53,174 nt of DNA from Anaerobiospirillum succiniciproducens DSM 6400 (GCF_000482845.1 NZ_AXWV01000027.1:1-53174); one strand, 5' to 3'; numbered from the stretch's first letter, positions 1 through 10,162 are shown. A program made the numbers and translations. Notes: generated from the letters alone by a model not told the origin.

Positions 1-192
1 TGCATATGATCTTATGAAGCGATCATGAGCAGCAAAATTCCTAGCCAATCATGAGCGCTTTTTTAATTATTTTTAGCTTAAAAACCATTGTTTAGCAGCA
101 TTAGACAAAAAGTTAATGCATTAGAAATTGGCTTATATAAGGCATTTGAGCGCCTGTAGCGCACTTCTTTGCAAAATGTTGTAGCTTTAGGC

Positions 193-220
193 TTGCACAG
201 TGTAAAAATATCGGTATAAT
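193..220 (+). promoter_or_regulatory. sigma70-type promoter of the tRNA-Ser gene
   Basis: A -35 TTGCAC (193-198) and a perfect -10 TATAAT (215-220) are separated by 16 bp and lie 17 bp before the tRNA. Seen directly; the assignment follows from position. Confidence 0.8.
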
Positions 221-237
221 GTGCGCACAACCTATGC

Positions 238-327
238 GGATGGATGGCAGAGCGGTTGAATGCAACGGTCTTGAAAACCGTCGAGGATTTGCGTCCTCCG
301 TGAGTTCGAATCTCACTCCATCCGCCA
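238..327 (+). tRNA. serT: tRNA-Ser (anticodon UGA)
   Basis: The 90-nt sequence pairs GGATGGA (238-244) with TCCATCC to form the acceptor stem, followed by discriminator G and an encoded CCA. The anticodon loop CTTGAAA gives anticodon TGA. A long variable arm (GAGGATTTGCGTCCTC) marks it as class II, and the T-loop GTTCGAATC is canonical. It has its own promoter and a terminator 4 nt downstream, so it is a monocistronic unit. In E. coli, truB would be the next gene after rbfA, but here this convergent tRNA follows. The symbol is by analogy with the E. coli UGA isoacceptor. Confidence 0.95.
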
Positions 328-330
328 TCA

Positions 331-366
331 GGTACTCAAGCGGCTTTAAGGCCGTTTTTTTGTACC
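331..366 (+). terminator. terminator of tRNA-Ser
   Basis: The inner stem CGGCTT/AGGCCG (341-356, one wobble) is followed by a T-run (355-361). Outer arms GGTAC and GTACC (331-335, 362-366) can extend the hairpin. Confidence 0.8.
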
Positions 367-553
367 TAAATTCATAGATACAACATTTCTTTACAAGCTT
401 CCCTCACTGCATACCATCAAGGTTAGCTAAGCTTCATCAGCTTTTTGAGCTGTAACGCCCTGCATTCTTAAAACCTAGAACCATATTTTTACAGCCTTTA
501 CCTTATCTAAGGCTGTTGCTGCAGTCCTATATCCAGCCTGTTGCCTACTTGCC

Positions 554-604
554 TCATAGAAAGTCATTCTCTGAATATTCATAGAAGGTCATGCTCTGAA
601 TATT
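554..604. repeat. 25-bp direct repeat, two copies, period 26
   Basis: The copies at 554-578 and 580-604 differ at two positions (core CTCTGAATATT). It is one of many short tandem duplications in the spacers of this window. Confidence 0.8.
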
Positions 605-719
605 CTCAATCTGTAGCTTGTAGCTTATGCGTTGCTGCTCCATTAAAGAAGTCTTACATAGTTCACTCTTACCGGTGTTGCTAAGCGGTGAAGAGCGAGA
701 TCATATCGATGCTCTTACA

Positions 720-761
720 AAACAAAAGCCCCGTTGCACAGGATTAATTGTGCAACAGGGC
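720..761 (-). terminator. terminator of the rimP-nusA-infB-rbfA operon
   Basis: The arms at 728-740 and 749-761 form a 13-bp stem with one mismatch and an 8-nt loop. On the minus strand it is followed by TTTTGTTTT. It lies about 155 nt after the rbfA stop. Confidence 0.75.
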
Positions 762-914
762 TTATGAATAATACTAAAAAGAGTCAGCTACTTAGAGCTA
801 TAAGATCATAGCTAGCTTTAATATCTAGCTGATGGGTGCAGCTTGAGTAGCTTTAGATAGCATGCCAGAGCGTTAGAGCCATTTTCTGGCTACCTAGCGC
901 TTAAGCAAGCTGTG

Positions 915-1349
915 CTAGTTCTTGTCTGAGTCACGCTCGTCTTCGTAGTCCTCTTCATTGTCGTAATCGACATCGGACATACGTGCCTCATCATCCTTTG
1001 GGCCTAAGCCTTTAGCAATGAGGGCGTCGAGCTTCATGCTGTCTTTAACGAGGCTATCAAACTCAAACTCAATGTTTGGCATGTAGCGCATCTTAAGACG
1101 TGCTGCCATGGTTGAACGCACAAAGCCAGCAGCCTTATTTAAGACCTGCATAGCCTCTTTTACAGTGGTCTCATCGTCGTCTAAGAAAGAGACGAAGATG
1201 GTGGCGTTACGTAAGTCAGGAGCCACATTAACTTCGGTTACTGTAGCCAGCTTGACTCGCGGATCCTTAATCTCGGATGCAAGAATACGGGCTGCTTCAC
1301 GACGAAGCGATGCAGCGATTCTTTCATTACGGCCATAACTTTTTGGCAT
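915..1349 (-). CDS. rbfA: ribosome-binding factor A
   Basis: RbfA binds the 30S subunit and assists late 16S rRNA maturation, notably of the 5' helix, and cold adaptation. The product is 144 aa. It opens with GRNERIAASLRREAARIL and has the KH-like core IKDPRVKLATVTEVNVAPDL and TIFVSFLDDDE, as in E. coli RbfA. I chose the ATG at 1349 because it matches the family N terminus and has AAAGGT upstream; a GTG 33 nt earlier would add residues absent in homologues. The last 25 or so residues are strongly acidic (DYDNEEDYEDERDSDKN), an extension beyond the usual domain. It is the last gene of the infB operon but is 423 nt from infB, a gap that contains repeats and a hairpin. truB does not follow. Confidence 0.95.
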   Translation of the reverse strand: MPKSYGRNERIAASLRREAARILASEIKDPRVKLATVTEVNVAPDLRNATIFVSFLDDDETTVKEAMQVLNKAAGFVRSTMAARLKMRYMPNIEFEFDSLVKDSMKLDALIAKGLGPKDDEARMSDVDYDNEEDYEDERDSDKN

Positions 1350-1467
1350 AGTATTACCTTTAATAAATAAACCGACGTACACCTACGTTGGTTAGTGCTA
1401 TAAGCTCAGCTAACTCAAGAAATTATCTTGGATTAGCGACTAGCCCATAGTACTAAGTTAAAAAACA

Positions 1468-1516
1468 GAAAAAGCTCTGTCTTAATCTACAAGATCTATA
1501 AGACTAGAGCTTTTTG
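1468..1516. terminator. bidirectional terminator-like hairpin in the infB-rbfA gap
   Basis: AAAAAGCTCTGTCTT (from 1469) pairs imperfectly with AAGACTAGAGCTTTTT (ending 1515). A-rich and T-rich flanks give a U-tract on either strand. If active on the minus strand it would attenuate readthrough from infB into rbfA. Confidence 0.5.
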
Positions 1517-1604
1517 CTACAACAAAGATTTGTATAAGCATGCCCCATGCATGGAGCAAGCTTATCTTTATTGTGACTGCCTAAGTGTCTTTTACGTGCT
1601 GAGC

Positions 1605-1699
1605 GATGCCTATAGATGCGATGCCTATATAGGCTTTTGCTATAGATGCGATGCCTATAAATGCTCTTGCTATAAACGCTCTCGCTCAAAAGCACTGGC
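1605..1699. repeat. degenerate 30-bp tandem repeat
   Basis: TATAGATGCGATGCCTATA occurs at 1611-1629 and exactly again at 1641-1659. A third, diverged unit starts at 1671. A shorter GATGCCTATAGATGC motif precedes the array. Confidence 0.8.
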
Positions 1700-1772
1700 T
1701 ATAAACGCAGTTGCTAGAGGCGCACTTTTTTAAAAAGATCCTTAGGCAGCTTTGGCTATGAGCACATCCTTA

Positions 1773-4319
1773 TTATAAGGTGCGCTTAACCTCAACGTTC
1801 TCGAAGACTTCGATCTGATCGCCAACACGAACGTCCTGGTAGTTCTTAACGCAGATACCGCACTCGTTGCCGTTCTTAACCTCGGATACGTCATCCTTGA
1901 AGCGACGTAAGGAGTCAAGCTCGCCTTCGTAGATAACAACGTTATCACGCAGCACGCGGATTGGGGCAGAACGCTTAACGGTACCTTCGGTAACCATACA
2001 GCCTGCAATTGAGCCGTACTTAGGATGCTTGAAGACATCACGTACTTCAGCCATACCGATAATGCGCTGCTGAACTTCAGCCTTGAGAAGACCAGACATA
2101 GCCTTCTTAACGTCATCGATAAGATCGTAAATAACGCTGTAGTAGTGCAGATCCACACCCTCAGTCTCGATAACGCGACGAGCAGGAGCGTCAGCACGTA
2201 CGTTGAAGCCAACGATAATAGCTGAAGAAGCGGTAGCTAAGGTTGCGTCAGTTTCGGTAATACCACCTACACCTGAACCGATGATATTAACCTTAACCTC
2301 ATCAGTTGCCAGCTTGTACAGAGCATCAGAGATAGCCTCAACAGAACCCTGAGTGTCGGCCTTAAGCACAACATTAAGCTCTGAAGCCTGGTTATCCTTG
2401 AACATGTTCTCAAGCTTAGCCTTCTGCTGCTTAGCGATCTTAAGCTCACGGAACTTGCCTTGTCTAAACAGAGCAACTTCACGTGCCTTCTTTTCATCAC
2501 GTACAACAGTAACTTCGTCACCAGCATCTGGTACACCAGATAAGCCGAAGATCTCAACAGGGATAGAAGGACCTGCTTCTTCTAAGTTCTGGCCCTTTTC
2601 GTTACGTAAGGAACGAACACGACCATACTCAAGACCACAGAGAACTACGTCACCTTTGTGCAGAGTACCCTCACGTACTAATACGGAGGCAACCGGACCA
2701 CGGCCCTTATCAAGACGAGACTCGATAACAACACCAGAGGCCATACCATCAGCCACAGCGGTTAACTCGAGAACTTCAGACTGCAGTAACACAGCCTCTA
2801 AGAGCTCTTCAACGCCCTGACCAGTCTTAGCGGAAACTTCAACAAACTGAACTTCACCACCCATAGACTCAGGAATAACACCGTGCTGGATGAGTTCGTT
2901 AGTTACGCGCATAGGATCTGCACCTGGCTTATCAATCTTGTTGATAGCAACGATGAGAGGAACCTTAGCAGCGTTAGCGTGTTGAATAGCTTCTAAAGTC
3001 TGAGGCATTACACCGTCATCGGCAGCAACTACCAGAATAACGATATCAGTTACCTGAGCACCACGAGCACGCATTGCAGTAAAGGCAGCGTGACCTGGGG
3101 TATCAAGGAAAGTAATACCTGAACCACGAGTATCAACGTGGTAAGCACCGATACGCTGAGTAATACCACCAGCTTCACCTGCTGCAACCTTGGACTTACG
3201 GATGAAGTCGAGTAAGGAAGTCTTACCGTGGTCAACGTGACCCATGATGGTAACAACAGGAGCACGTGGCAGAGCCTTAGCAGCGTCTGACTGACGATCA
3301 GCTAAGATTGCCTCTTCAAGCTCATTCTCCTTACGCAGAATGGCCTTGTGACCCATTTCCTCAACTACGATCTGAGCAGTAGCCTGATCGATAACCTGGT
3401 TGATGGTAACCATCTCACCAAGCTTCATTAAGCATTTAATAACCTCAGCGCCCTTAACAGCCATCTTCTGAGCAAGCTCGGCTACAGTGATGGTCTCACC
3501 AATTACTACTTCACGAGAAACTGGTGCTACAGGACGGTTAAAGCCGTGCTGCTGATTGCCCTTAGCTTGAGCGCCACGGCCATTACGTTGTGGCTGCTTC
3601 TTGTTGCCACGGCCACGTACGAAGGTGTTTTCAGACTCTTCACGCTTCTTAGCAGCAACCTTACCGCCACGCTCGTTAGTACGGTGACGACCACGATTCT
3701 CTTCTTCGCGATCACGTGCAGCTTCTGCCTCACGAACGAATGCAGAGGACTCCTCGATGCCATCGGACTCTTCTAAGCGACGACGCTCTTCTTCCTCAGC
3801 AGCCCAACGAGCCTCATTCTCCTCAGCTAAGCGACGAGCCTCTTCGGCCTGACGGCTAGCTTCAAGAGCGATCTTCTTAGCCTGTGCTTCTTCTTGAGCA
3901 GCTTTAAGCTTTTCAGCCTCCTCAGCCTCAGCCTTCTTTTCAGCAATCTTAGCAGGCTTTTCTGCAGCAGCCTTATCAGCTGCAGCCTTCTTAGCAGCAT
4001 CAGCGGCCTTCTTCTTAGCTTCAGCTTCAGCCTTACGCTTAGCCTCTGCCTCAGCACGCTCTTTTGCCTCAGCCTCGGCCTTAGCCTTTGCTTCAGCTTC
4101 AGCCTTTGCCTTAGCCTCTGCCTCAGCCTTAGCACGTGCCTCAGCCTCTAAACGCTCTTTTTCAGCAAGCTTAGGATCGAACTTAATGGTCTTCTTACGA
4201 ACAACCTGTACAACCTTAGGCTTACCAGTTGAGTCCTGCACCTTCACAGAAGCGTGGGCGGAACGGTTTAAGGACATGCGCTTTGGAGCCTTGTCCTCGG
4301 TCTTTATTTCATCAGCCAT
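1773..4319 (-). CDS. infB: translation initiation factor IF-2
   Basis: IF2 is the GTPase that delivers initiator tRNA to the 30S subunit and promotes subunit joining. The product is 848 aa (E. coli 890). An N-terminal segment is followed by a long charged Ala/Glu/Lys-rich helix (about residues 55-185), a basic linker, and the second IF2-N domain near 270. The GTPase domain shows GHVDHGKTS near 355-362, DTPGH near 410 and NKID near 459. Beta-barrel and C-terminal initiator-tRNA-binding domains follow. The ATG at 4319 has AGAGGGGTG upstream and lies 18 nt after the nusA stop, so the two are cotranscribed. The N-terminal helix is built from repeated EAxAKAEA-like units. Confidence 0.98.
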   Translation of the reverse strand: MADEIKTEDKAPKRMSLNRSAHASVKVQDSTGKPKVVQVVRKKTIKFDPKLAEKERLEAEARAKAEAEAKAKAEAEAKAKAEAEAKERAEAEAKRKAEAEAKKKAADAAKKAAADKAAAEKPAKIAEKKAEAEEAEKLKAAQEEAQAKKIALEASRQAEEARRLAEENEARWAAEEEERRRLEESDGIEESSAFVREAEAARDREEENRGRHRTNERGGKVAAKKREESENTFVRGRGNKKQPQRNGRGAQAKGNQQHGFNRPVAPVSREVVIGETITVAELAQKMAVKGAEVIKCLMKLGEMVTINQVIDQATAQIVVEEMGHKAILRKENELEEAILADRQSDAAKALPRAPVVTIMGHVDHGKTSLLDFIRKSKVAAGEAGGITQRIGAYHVDTRGSGITFLDTPGHAAFTAMRARGAQVTDIVILVVAADDGVMPQTLEAIQHANAAKVPLIVAINKIDKPGADPMRVTNELIQHGVIPESMGGEVQFVEVSAKTGQGVEELLEAVLLQSEVLELTAVADGMASGVVIESRLDKGRGPVASVLVREGTLHKGDVVLCGLEYGRVRSLRNEKGQNLEEAGPSIPVEIFGLSGVPDAGDEVTVVRDEKKAREVALFRQGKFRELKIAKQQKAKLENMFKDNQASELNVVLKADTQGSVEAISDALYKLATDEVKVNIIGSGVGGITETDATLATASSAIIVGFNVRADAPARRVIETEGVDLHYYSVIYDLIDDVKKAMSGLLKAEVQQRIIGMAEVRDVFKHPKYGSIAGCMVTEGTVKRSAPIRVLRDNVVIYEGELDSLRRFKDDVSEVKNGNECGICVKNYQDVRVGDQIEVFENVEVKRTL

Positions 4320-4337
4320 GTTGTTTCACCCCTCTTA

Positions 4338-5852
4338 TTATTGCTCTGCATCAGATGCACTAGAATCACCCTGAGCGTTTTCTTCCTTGAACCAAGTCAG
4401 ATTACGGGCGCCCATAATAATATCGCCAGCACGCTGTGCGTCGATATTTAAATCAGTGAGATCATCGATAGCCTGCTCAGCTAACTCTTCAAGGGTCTTA
4501 ATGCCTTTCTTAGCCATAGCTAAAGCAAGCTCGGTGTCTACACCTTCAACCTTCATAAGCTCATCAGCACCTTCGGCTTTGAGCTTCTCCTCGTTAGCAG
4601 CGATTGCAGCACGAGCATTCTCTTGAAGAGCCTTCACGAGCTCATCATCTAAGCCCTCAATGTCAGAGAACTCTTCAGCTGGAACGTAGGCAACTTCTTC
4701 TAAAGTCTGGAAGCCGGCATCAGATAATACGCGAGCAAAGTCCTCATCGATATCGAGGTTCTCAGTAAAGAACTTAACGATTTGAGCACTCTCAGCGGCA
4801 AGCTCCTGATCCATCTCAGTCTCAGCCTTAACCTGTAAAGACCAGTTTAAAACCTGAGAGGCAAGGCGTACGTTTTGACCATTGCGACCAATAGCTAAAG
4901 CTAAGTTCTCGTCGGCAACAGCAACGTCAATGCTGTGGTTTTCATCATTGATAACAATGCGTGAAACCTCAGCAGGTTCCATAGCGTTGGTTACGTACTG
5001 AGCAAGGTTCTCATCCCAAAGAACGATATCAATACGCTCACCAGCAAGCTCATTGGACACAGCCATAACACGTGCGCCACGCATACCAATACATGCGCCA
5101 CGTGGATCAATACGCTTATCCTTAGAACGTACAGCGATCTTAGCGCGGGAGCCTGCATCACGAGCCACGCCCATGATCTCGATAACACCCTCACCAATCT
5201 CTGGTACTTCAATACGGAAGAGCTCAGCTAAGAACTCAGGAGCGGTACGGGAACACATGATCTGTGGGCCCTTGTTCTCCTCGCGGATTTCAGTTAAGAG
5301 CACGCGAATACGATCGCCACGGGAGTAGTTCTCACGAGGAATCATATTGTCACGGCGTAACAGACCTTCAGCACCGTTGCCAAGGTCAATGATTAAGCCT
5401 TCGCGGTTGACACGCTTAACAGTAGCATTGACTACGTGTCCTAAACGACCACGCTGATCTTCAATTAACTGCTCGCGCTCGGCATTGCGTACGCGCTGTG
5501 ATAAAACCTGCTTAGCAGTTTGGATGGTAATACGGTCAAAAGATACAGATGGAATCTCATCTTCAACGATATCACCAGCACTAATCTCTGGATACTCTTC
5601 GCGAGCAGCTGCAAGAGAAATCTCTTGTACTGGATTGTCCAGTGGTCCATCAGTATCTACTACAACCCAACGACGGTAGGTAGTATATGAACCCTCTTTA
5701 CGGTCGATCTCAACACGGCAGTCGATATCAACAGAGTACTTCTTCTTAGTTGCACTGGCCAAAGCCACTTCCAAAGCTTCGAAAATCTTCTCCTTTGGAA
5801 TAGCTCGCTCATTGGAGAGCGCCTCGGCTATCGCAATGATTTCCTTACCCAT
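4338..5852 (-). CDS. nusA: transcription termination/antitermination factor NusA
   Basis: NusA binds RNA polymerase and modulates pausing, termination and rRNA antitermination. The product is 504 aa (E. coli 495). The order is an N-terminal polymerase-binding domain (1-130), S1 (about 135-200), KH1 with GMRGARV near 256, KH2 with IGRNGQNV near 321, and two C-terminal acidic repeat domains containing helix-hairpin-helix-like motifs (about 360-490). The ATG at 5852 is preceded by AAGAGGTTAG. It sits 37 nt after rimP and 18 nt before infB, the standard operon arrangement. Autoregulation is known in E. coli; no direct site is identified here. Confidence 0.98.
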   Translation of the reverse strand: MGKEIIAIAEALSNERAIPKEKIFEALEVALASATKKKYSVDIDCRVEIDRKEGSYTTYRRWVVVDTDGPLDNPVQEISLAAAREEYPEISAGDIVEDEIPSVSFDRITIQTAKQVLSQRVRNAEREQLIEDQRGRLGHVVNATVKRVNREGLIIDLGNGAEGLLRRDNMIPRENYSRGDRIRVLLTEIREENKGPQIMCSRTAPEFLAELFRIEVPEIGEGVIEIMGVARDAGSRAKIAVRSKDKRIDPRGACIGMRGARVMAVSNELAGERIDIVLWDENLAQYVTNAMEPAEVSRIVINDENHSIDVAVADENLALAIGRNGQNVRLASQVLNWSLQVKAETEMDQELAAESAQIVKFFTENLDIDEDFARVLSDAGFQTLEEVAYVPAEEFSDIEGLDDELVKALQENARAAIAANEEKLKAEGADELMKVEGVDTELALAMAKKGIKTLEELAEQAIDDLTDLNIDAQRAGDIIMGARNLTWFKEENAQGDSSASDAEQ

Positions 5853-5889
5853 TTGGTCTAACCTCTTGTGGATGCCTCGGGCATCTCTC

Positions 5890-6369
5890 CTATAGTAATG
5901 CTGAATAATCAGGCACGATGCGGGCTACAGAAACGTTCTCAAACGCTACTGTAACTTCTGCATTTAAGCTCTTGTCGTGCACTACAAAAGAACCATCTTC
6001 TTGTGCACTAACGAGCTTGCCTTCAAGCTTGCGACGTCCATCAGTTGCCATCTTTAAAGCAACGCTGATCTCTTGACCGACGCTCTTTTGTAACTGCTCA
6101 ACAGTAAAAAGAATACGATCAAGGCCAGGGGATGAAACCTCAAGGATATATGCTGGATCAATCAGATCTGCTGTATCAAGCAATGGGGATAAAGCTGTTG
6201 TGATATCACCACAGGCGTCTGCATTAACGCCACCATCTCCCTCGACAAACACCTGCAGATGTGCCGTATTGCGTCCGACACGGTAACGCAAGCCCCACAG
6301 TTCCATCCCGAAAGACTGAACTACTGGCTCAATGAGCTCATGAAGCTTTTGTTCAAGAGATCCCGTCAT
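5890..6369 (-). CDS. rimP: ribosome maturation factor RimP
   Basis: RimP is a cytoplasmic factor for assembly of the 30S subunit. The product is 159 aa. It starts MTGSLEQKLHELIEPVV and carries the family signature EVSSPGLDRILF, followed by the C-terminal SH3-like part (DGRRKLEGKL to the end). I chose the ATG at 6369 because GAGGTG lies 5 nt upstream and the N terminus matches E. coli RimP. The longer TTG-initiated reading to 6399 has no good ribosome binding site. It is the first gene of the nusA-infB operon. The initiator tRNA gene that precedes it in E. coli is absent; instead there is a structured RNA candidate upstream (6585-6920). Confidence 0.95.
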   Translation of the reverse strand: MTGSLEQKLHELIEPVVQSFGMELWGLRYRVGRNTAHLQVFVEGDGGVNADACGDITTALSPLLDTADLIDPAYILEVSSPGLDRILFTVEQLQKSVGQEISVALKMATDGRRKLEGKLVSAQEDGSFVVHDKSLNAEVTVAFENVSVARIVPDYSALL

Positions 6370-6584
6370 TAACACCTCATAAGTTGAATTGTTTCGCAAG
6401 CTGATACCTGAAAAGCTTTAAAGTATCAAACCTATTGACTGCCTAAACAACCTTATCCACACCATAGCTATATCTGACAATGTTCACAGATAAAGCACGT
6501 AAACCCCTCATAACCATGGTCATAACAGCGCTTATAAAACACCACAAAAATGCGCTTGCGCCTGTTGCTAAGGTAAATTTTAGG

Positions 6585-6612
6585 CATAAAAAAAGCCCCG
6601 ATGTTGGGGCTT
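6585..6612 (-). terminator. terminator upstream of rimP
   Basis: AAGCCCC (6593-6599) and GGGGCTT (6606-6612) form a stem with a 6-nt loop. On the minus strand it is followed by seven T in total. It ends the RNA candidate about 215 nt before rimP. Confidence 0.8.
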
Positions 6613-6920
6613 CTTGTAAAAGTTGCACCTATTCGCAAGGGCAACCTTGCAATCTGAAGTAGAGATAGCACTTGCTATCTTTGAGTATAAAGCCAAGCTA
6701 AGCTTGCTACTTACTCAAACGAGAGGCTATAAAAGTGCAAAATTTTGCAAACAATTTAGGCATAAGCCCAGAGGCTCTCGCAGATACAACAGATTGTTCA
6801 AATCGTTCTTGCACGTCATCGGGTGATGACGTAGTAGAAAAACTACCATGCTTTGACATTTACTCAGGTCGGAAAATACTCTAAGTAAAAGAGTCATCAC
6901 AACAATGACTACACAAAGCG
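6585..6920 (-). ncRNA. structured RNA candidate bounded by promoter and terminator
   Basis: This interval starts about 7 nt after a strong minus-strand promoter (6927-6955) and ends at a strong intrinsic terminator (6585-6612). It has no credible ORF. It contains many inverted repeats: AGTCAT/ATGACT (6892-6910), ACGTCATC/GATGACGT (6814-6833), CGAGAG/CTCTCG (6720-6780) enclosing TGCAAAATTTTGCA, CAAGC/GCTTG (6692-6704), AGATAGCA/TGCTATCT (6663-6680) and GCAAGG/CCTTGC (6635-6650). It could be a free ncRNA of about 335 nt or an attenuated rimP leader. I see no tmRNA, RNase P, 6S, SRP or CsrB hallmarks. Confidence 0.5.
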
Positions 6921-6926
6921 ATGCTA

Positions 6927-6955
6927 TTTATACCTAAAAACTAACGAAATTGCAA
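6927..6955 (-). promoter_or_regulatory. strong sigma70-type promoter on the minus strand
   Basis: The -35 TTGCAA (6950-6955) and -10 TATAAA (plus strand TTTATA, 6927-6932) have a 17-bp spacer. It would start the structured RNA and possibly the rimP operon. Confidence 0.7.
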
Positions 6956-8315
6956 GCTTAATCGGCCTTTTTATCGAGTTAGCACCCTCAAACCATTCCC
7001 CTTTACATCCTCATAATTAACAAGCAGGCACCCTTAACATCGACATAGTCACTTAAATGCCCTCTTTAACCGTGCTTATCAACTGCAAAACGAAGAGTGA
7101 ACTTGTAACAACTTAATTAGCATACTCATGTGAGCATCAAAAAAGATCATCACAAATGCATTCGCTATCAAGCTATTAGTAATATGCCATTGCCTGCACT
7201 TAAGCTCTTAGCAAACAAGCTCTATTCACAGCTCCAGCTCCATCCACCATCTTTCTAAGAAAGACCATTGCTACAAATCGCAAAGGGCGCTCTCCAATCT
7301 TATACAAGTAAGCCTAAGCGTATGAGTGGAGAGCCTACTGGACGCTTGGTGTTTGTCCAAGAAAGTGTACAGGTGTGTGCCACATCAAAATCATAAAAAA
7401 CAAAGTAATGTAACAGCCACTGCGTAAACATCACTGCAATGCTTTAAGTCTTAACCAATCGATTCTTTTGTTAGCTAAAGTAAGAGTTTAGATGCATCAA
7501 ACCAGTCTAAAGTGAAGGCAAAAAGTTGAGGATTTTACACAAATGGGCACTAATTGTATTACAAGTCAAAGCTTAGCTTTGATCACAGAAACACACTTTA
7601 AAAAGGAGCGCATTTTGATCCAAGATTTCTGTAACTATGGAATATACATGACAAGTCTTGCCTCATAACTAAGAGCGTATACTCATTAGAACTTTTCTCA
7701 AAGAGCTTGCCTAATCTGAAATTAATGTAATGTGTTAAGATCTTCTGATGACCTTAGATAAGGTGAGCTTTACACAAAAGTGCTTGTTGCTCTTTTTGTC
7801 TTAGCCATTTTTACTCTAAAGTTAGCTATGTAGTCATAACATTTTTTGAAGTGCTATATAGCCGCTACGACCGTCCCCATCATGTCAGGTCGACAACTCA
7901 ATACTGTGTGGTTTTGAAAGTTAATTTAAATCTTTCGATTTCATCTTAATCTTTGCACCTAGTTTTGTGTATCCGTTTTATATCCACAAATAGCTTTGCA
8001 CTCTTGACTATATCAAGATCCAGTATGGTGCTTTGTTGTCCGTAAGTGACCACTTTTTTCATGTTTTGGGAATCGTATGCACATCAGTGCGTTTGCAATC
8101 TAATATAGAGAGGCAATTGTTATATCTATGATATTAAGTACTTAAGAGAACATCTTTAATACTTAGTATCAGCTACCTACAATCCCATATATCACTTGCG
8201 CTACTGTATAGAAAGTTTTCTCAATCAATGTGGTTGTCTATTTGGCCACTTTGGTTTGTCTTAGCAACATATGCCTTAAAAAACATAGAAGTTGTCCTGA
8301 ACAGGAGTTATTTGG
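6956..8315. other. 1.36-kb spacer upstream of the chemoreceptor gene
   Basis: No ORF with a ribosome binding site or recognisable product is visible. A hairpin (GCTCTCCA 7289-7296 with TGGAGAGC 7327-7334) is followed by a second one (CTTGG/CCAAG, about 7344-7360). A GC-richer stretch near 7860-7900 is unexplained. Confidence 0.5.
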
Positions 8316-9959
8316 ATGAAGAAACTAGGCATTATTCAAAGCGTTTACGCAGGTTTCGGCCTGTTTATTGGCTTGATGTTTGTCCTTGCTGTTATCACCT
8401 TATTTAAGGTTATCAGCATGGATTCAGCTTTAACCGCAGTTAATGAAGACTATGCTCCGAAGCAACGTCATGCCATTGATATGCGTGGTGCATTGCACGA
8501 CAGCGCAATTGCTATCCGTGATGCCGTGTTATCTAAGGACAGTGGCTCTAGACAAAGACACTTTGATGTTGCTACCAACCTGATGCAAGACTATGCTCGT
8601 GCTGACTCAGACTTAGATCAAGCCATCGCCATCGATAAAGATATTAGCGCTGAAGAGGCAAGATTGCATCAGCAATTAAAGTCTATTGCCTCAGAAGGCA
8701 GCAAGTATATGTCTGATGTACGCAATCAAATTACCAGCGGTAATTTAGAACAAGCACGCGACATCATCGTTTCTGACTTTGGCAAGTCTTCTCAGGCATG
8801 GCTTGATGCTATCAACGCCTATATTGATTATGTTGAGGCTGCAGCTGCTAAAGAAATTACCCACGTTAATAACATTACTCAGCTGCTGTTAATCATGATG
8901 ATTCTTGCAACCGTCCTTTCTGTGGTTGCTGGTATTGTCATCGCTATGGGTATTATCAATAAGATCAAGCACGTTATTGGTGGTAATCCAGAAGATGCTG
9001 TGCTTATTATCAATAAGATCTCCAAGGGTGATATGACCATCCGTGCTGAGACCAACTATAAAGACTCCATCTTAGACTCCATCAACAACCTCTCTAGCGA
9101 GTTCTCTGCAATCATCAAGAGCATCTCCGACACTACTAATGGTTTAGCTCGCTCATCATCTGCATTAAGCCGTCTTGCTCAAGACAACTCTCAGATTACT
9201 ATGCAGCAGCAAGAGCAAACCCGCAACGGTACTAGCAATATTCAGCACGTAACTGAGGCTGCAAGCAACGTTGCTCATAAGGCATCTGAGGCTTTAGATG
9301 TTGCTCGTAAGTCAGAAGAAGAGGCTGATCGTGGTAATCGCGAAGTTGATACCACTATCGACAGCATTAACGATCTTGCTAAGCAGCTTGCATCTGTATC
9401 AGCTTTAACCACCCGTCTTAACGACGACTCCCAAGAGATCGGTAAGGTAATTCAGATCATTGCTGACATCGCAGAGCAAACTAACCTCCTCGCTCTGAAC
9501 GCTGCTATTGAGGCAGCGCGTGCTGGCGAACATGGTCGTGGCTTTGCCGTGGTAGCAGATGAAGTTCGTGCTCTTGCAGGACGAACCAAAGAATCCACCA
9601 ACGGCATTATTCACCTCATTGAGTCCAACAAAGAACATACTGCCCATGCTGCAGAGGCTATGAATCTGTGCAATGAGCAGGTTGAAAAATCAGTTGCTCA
9701 ATCCCGTAGCGCTGGTGATTCTCTTACCTCCTTAAACAACACTGCTCAAAGCTTAGCTACGATGTCAAATAATATTGCAGGCGCTGCTCAAGATCAGATT
9801 AGTCTCCTGCAGGACGTAAGCTCAAGCTTTAGCGTGATTAACGATATGGCAGAAAAGGCCTCTAATGACTCCCACGAGATGGCCTCGCTTGCTGCTGATC
9901 TTTCCGAGCAAGCAAACTCTCTGCAACAGAAGATCAATCGCTTTAAGATCATGCACTAA
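8316..9959 (+). CDS. methyl-accepting chemotaxis protein
   Basis: This is a membrane chemoreceptor that signals to CheA/CheW. The product is 547 aa. TM1 spans about 8-32, a periplasmic mostly helical sensor region about 33-185 (four-helix-bundle type), and TM2 about 186-214. A HAMP region begins with the IGGNPEDA motif near 225. The cytoplasmic signalling hairpin is centred on about 371-415 ([33 protein letters not shown]). The ATG is preceded by AGGAG. No pentapeptide tether for CheR is visible at the C terminus. The ligand cannot be told from sequence. It is transcribed alone and ends at a strong terminator. Flagellin genes in the same window indicate a working motility system. Confidence 0.95.
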   Translation: MKKLGIIQSVYAGFGLFIGLMFVLAVITLFKVISMDSALTAVNEDYAPKQRHAIDMRGALHDSAIAIRDAVLSKDSGSRQRHFDVATNLMQDYARADSDLDQAIAIDKDISAEEARLHQQLKSIASEGSKYMSDVRNQITSGNLEQARDIIVSDFGKSSQAWLDAINAYIDYVEAAAAKEITHVNNITQLLLIMMILATVLSVVAGIVIAMGIINKIKHVIGGNPEDAVLIINKISKGDMTIRAETNYKDSILDSINNLSSEFSAIIKSISDTTNGLARSSSALSRLAQDNSQITMQQQEQTRNGTSNIQHVTEAASNVAHKASEALDVARKSEEEADRGNREVDTTIDSINDLAKQLASVSALTTRLNDDSQEIGKVIQIIADIAEQTNLLALNAAIEAARAGEHGRGFAVVADEVRALAGRTKESTNGIIHLIESNKEHTAHAAEAMNLCNEQVEKSVAQSRSAGDSLTSLNNTAQSLATMSNNIAGAAQDQISLLQDVSSSFSVINDMAEKASNDSHEMASLAADLSEQANSLQQKINRFKIMH

Positions 9960-10039
9960 TCAACATAAGCTGCACGCATACGTAATCTAGGTGCAGCTAC
10001 AAAATTCAGCTAGCCTTATCAATTAAAGTAAGGCTCTTC

Positions 10040-10093
10040 AAGCCCCGCCATGAGATCTTGCCAAGTGCATTTATCATGAGCGGGGCTTTTTCA
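10040..10093 (+). terminator. terminator of the chemoreceptor gene
   Basis: AAGCCCCGC plus CATGA (10040-10053) pairs with TCATG plus AGCGGGGCTT (ending 10088), and a T-run follows. Confidence 0.85.
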
Positions 10094-10162
10094 TGGGGCA
10101 CAACCTATCCAACTAAACCTTAGCAGCAGGCAGCACTATACCCCACTAATTAGCACTGTGCT

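Larger units (their letters stand above)
367..914. other. intergenic region between tRNA-Ser and rbfA
   Basis: No convincing gene is visible. The region holds a 25-bp direct repeat (554-604) and the terminator-like hairpin facing rbfA (720-761). Confidence 0.6.
1350..1772. other. infB-rbfA spacer with hairpin and tandem repeat
   Basis: This 423-bp gap lies inside what is normally a tight operon. It contains the hairpin at 1468-1516 and a degenerate 30-bp repeat at 1605-1699. Small ORFs on both strands encode only repeat-derived peptides and have no visible ribosome binding site. Confidence 0.6.

Noticed and set aside
1504..1733. Repetitive Tyr/Arg/His peptides on either strand of the infB-rbfA gap
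   Set aside because: They are encoded by the 30-bp repeat on both strands; neither has a start signal.
3827..4151. ORFs antisense to or out of frame with the IF2 N-terminal helix
   Set aside because: They are by-products of the Ala/Glu/Lys codon repeat of infB.
6585..6920. tmRNA, RNase P RNA, CsrB or initiator tRNA
   Set aside because: There is no tRNA-like ends or CCA, no conserved RNase P core, no repeated GGA loops and no cloverleaf.
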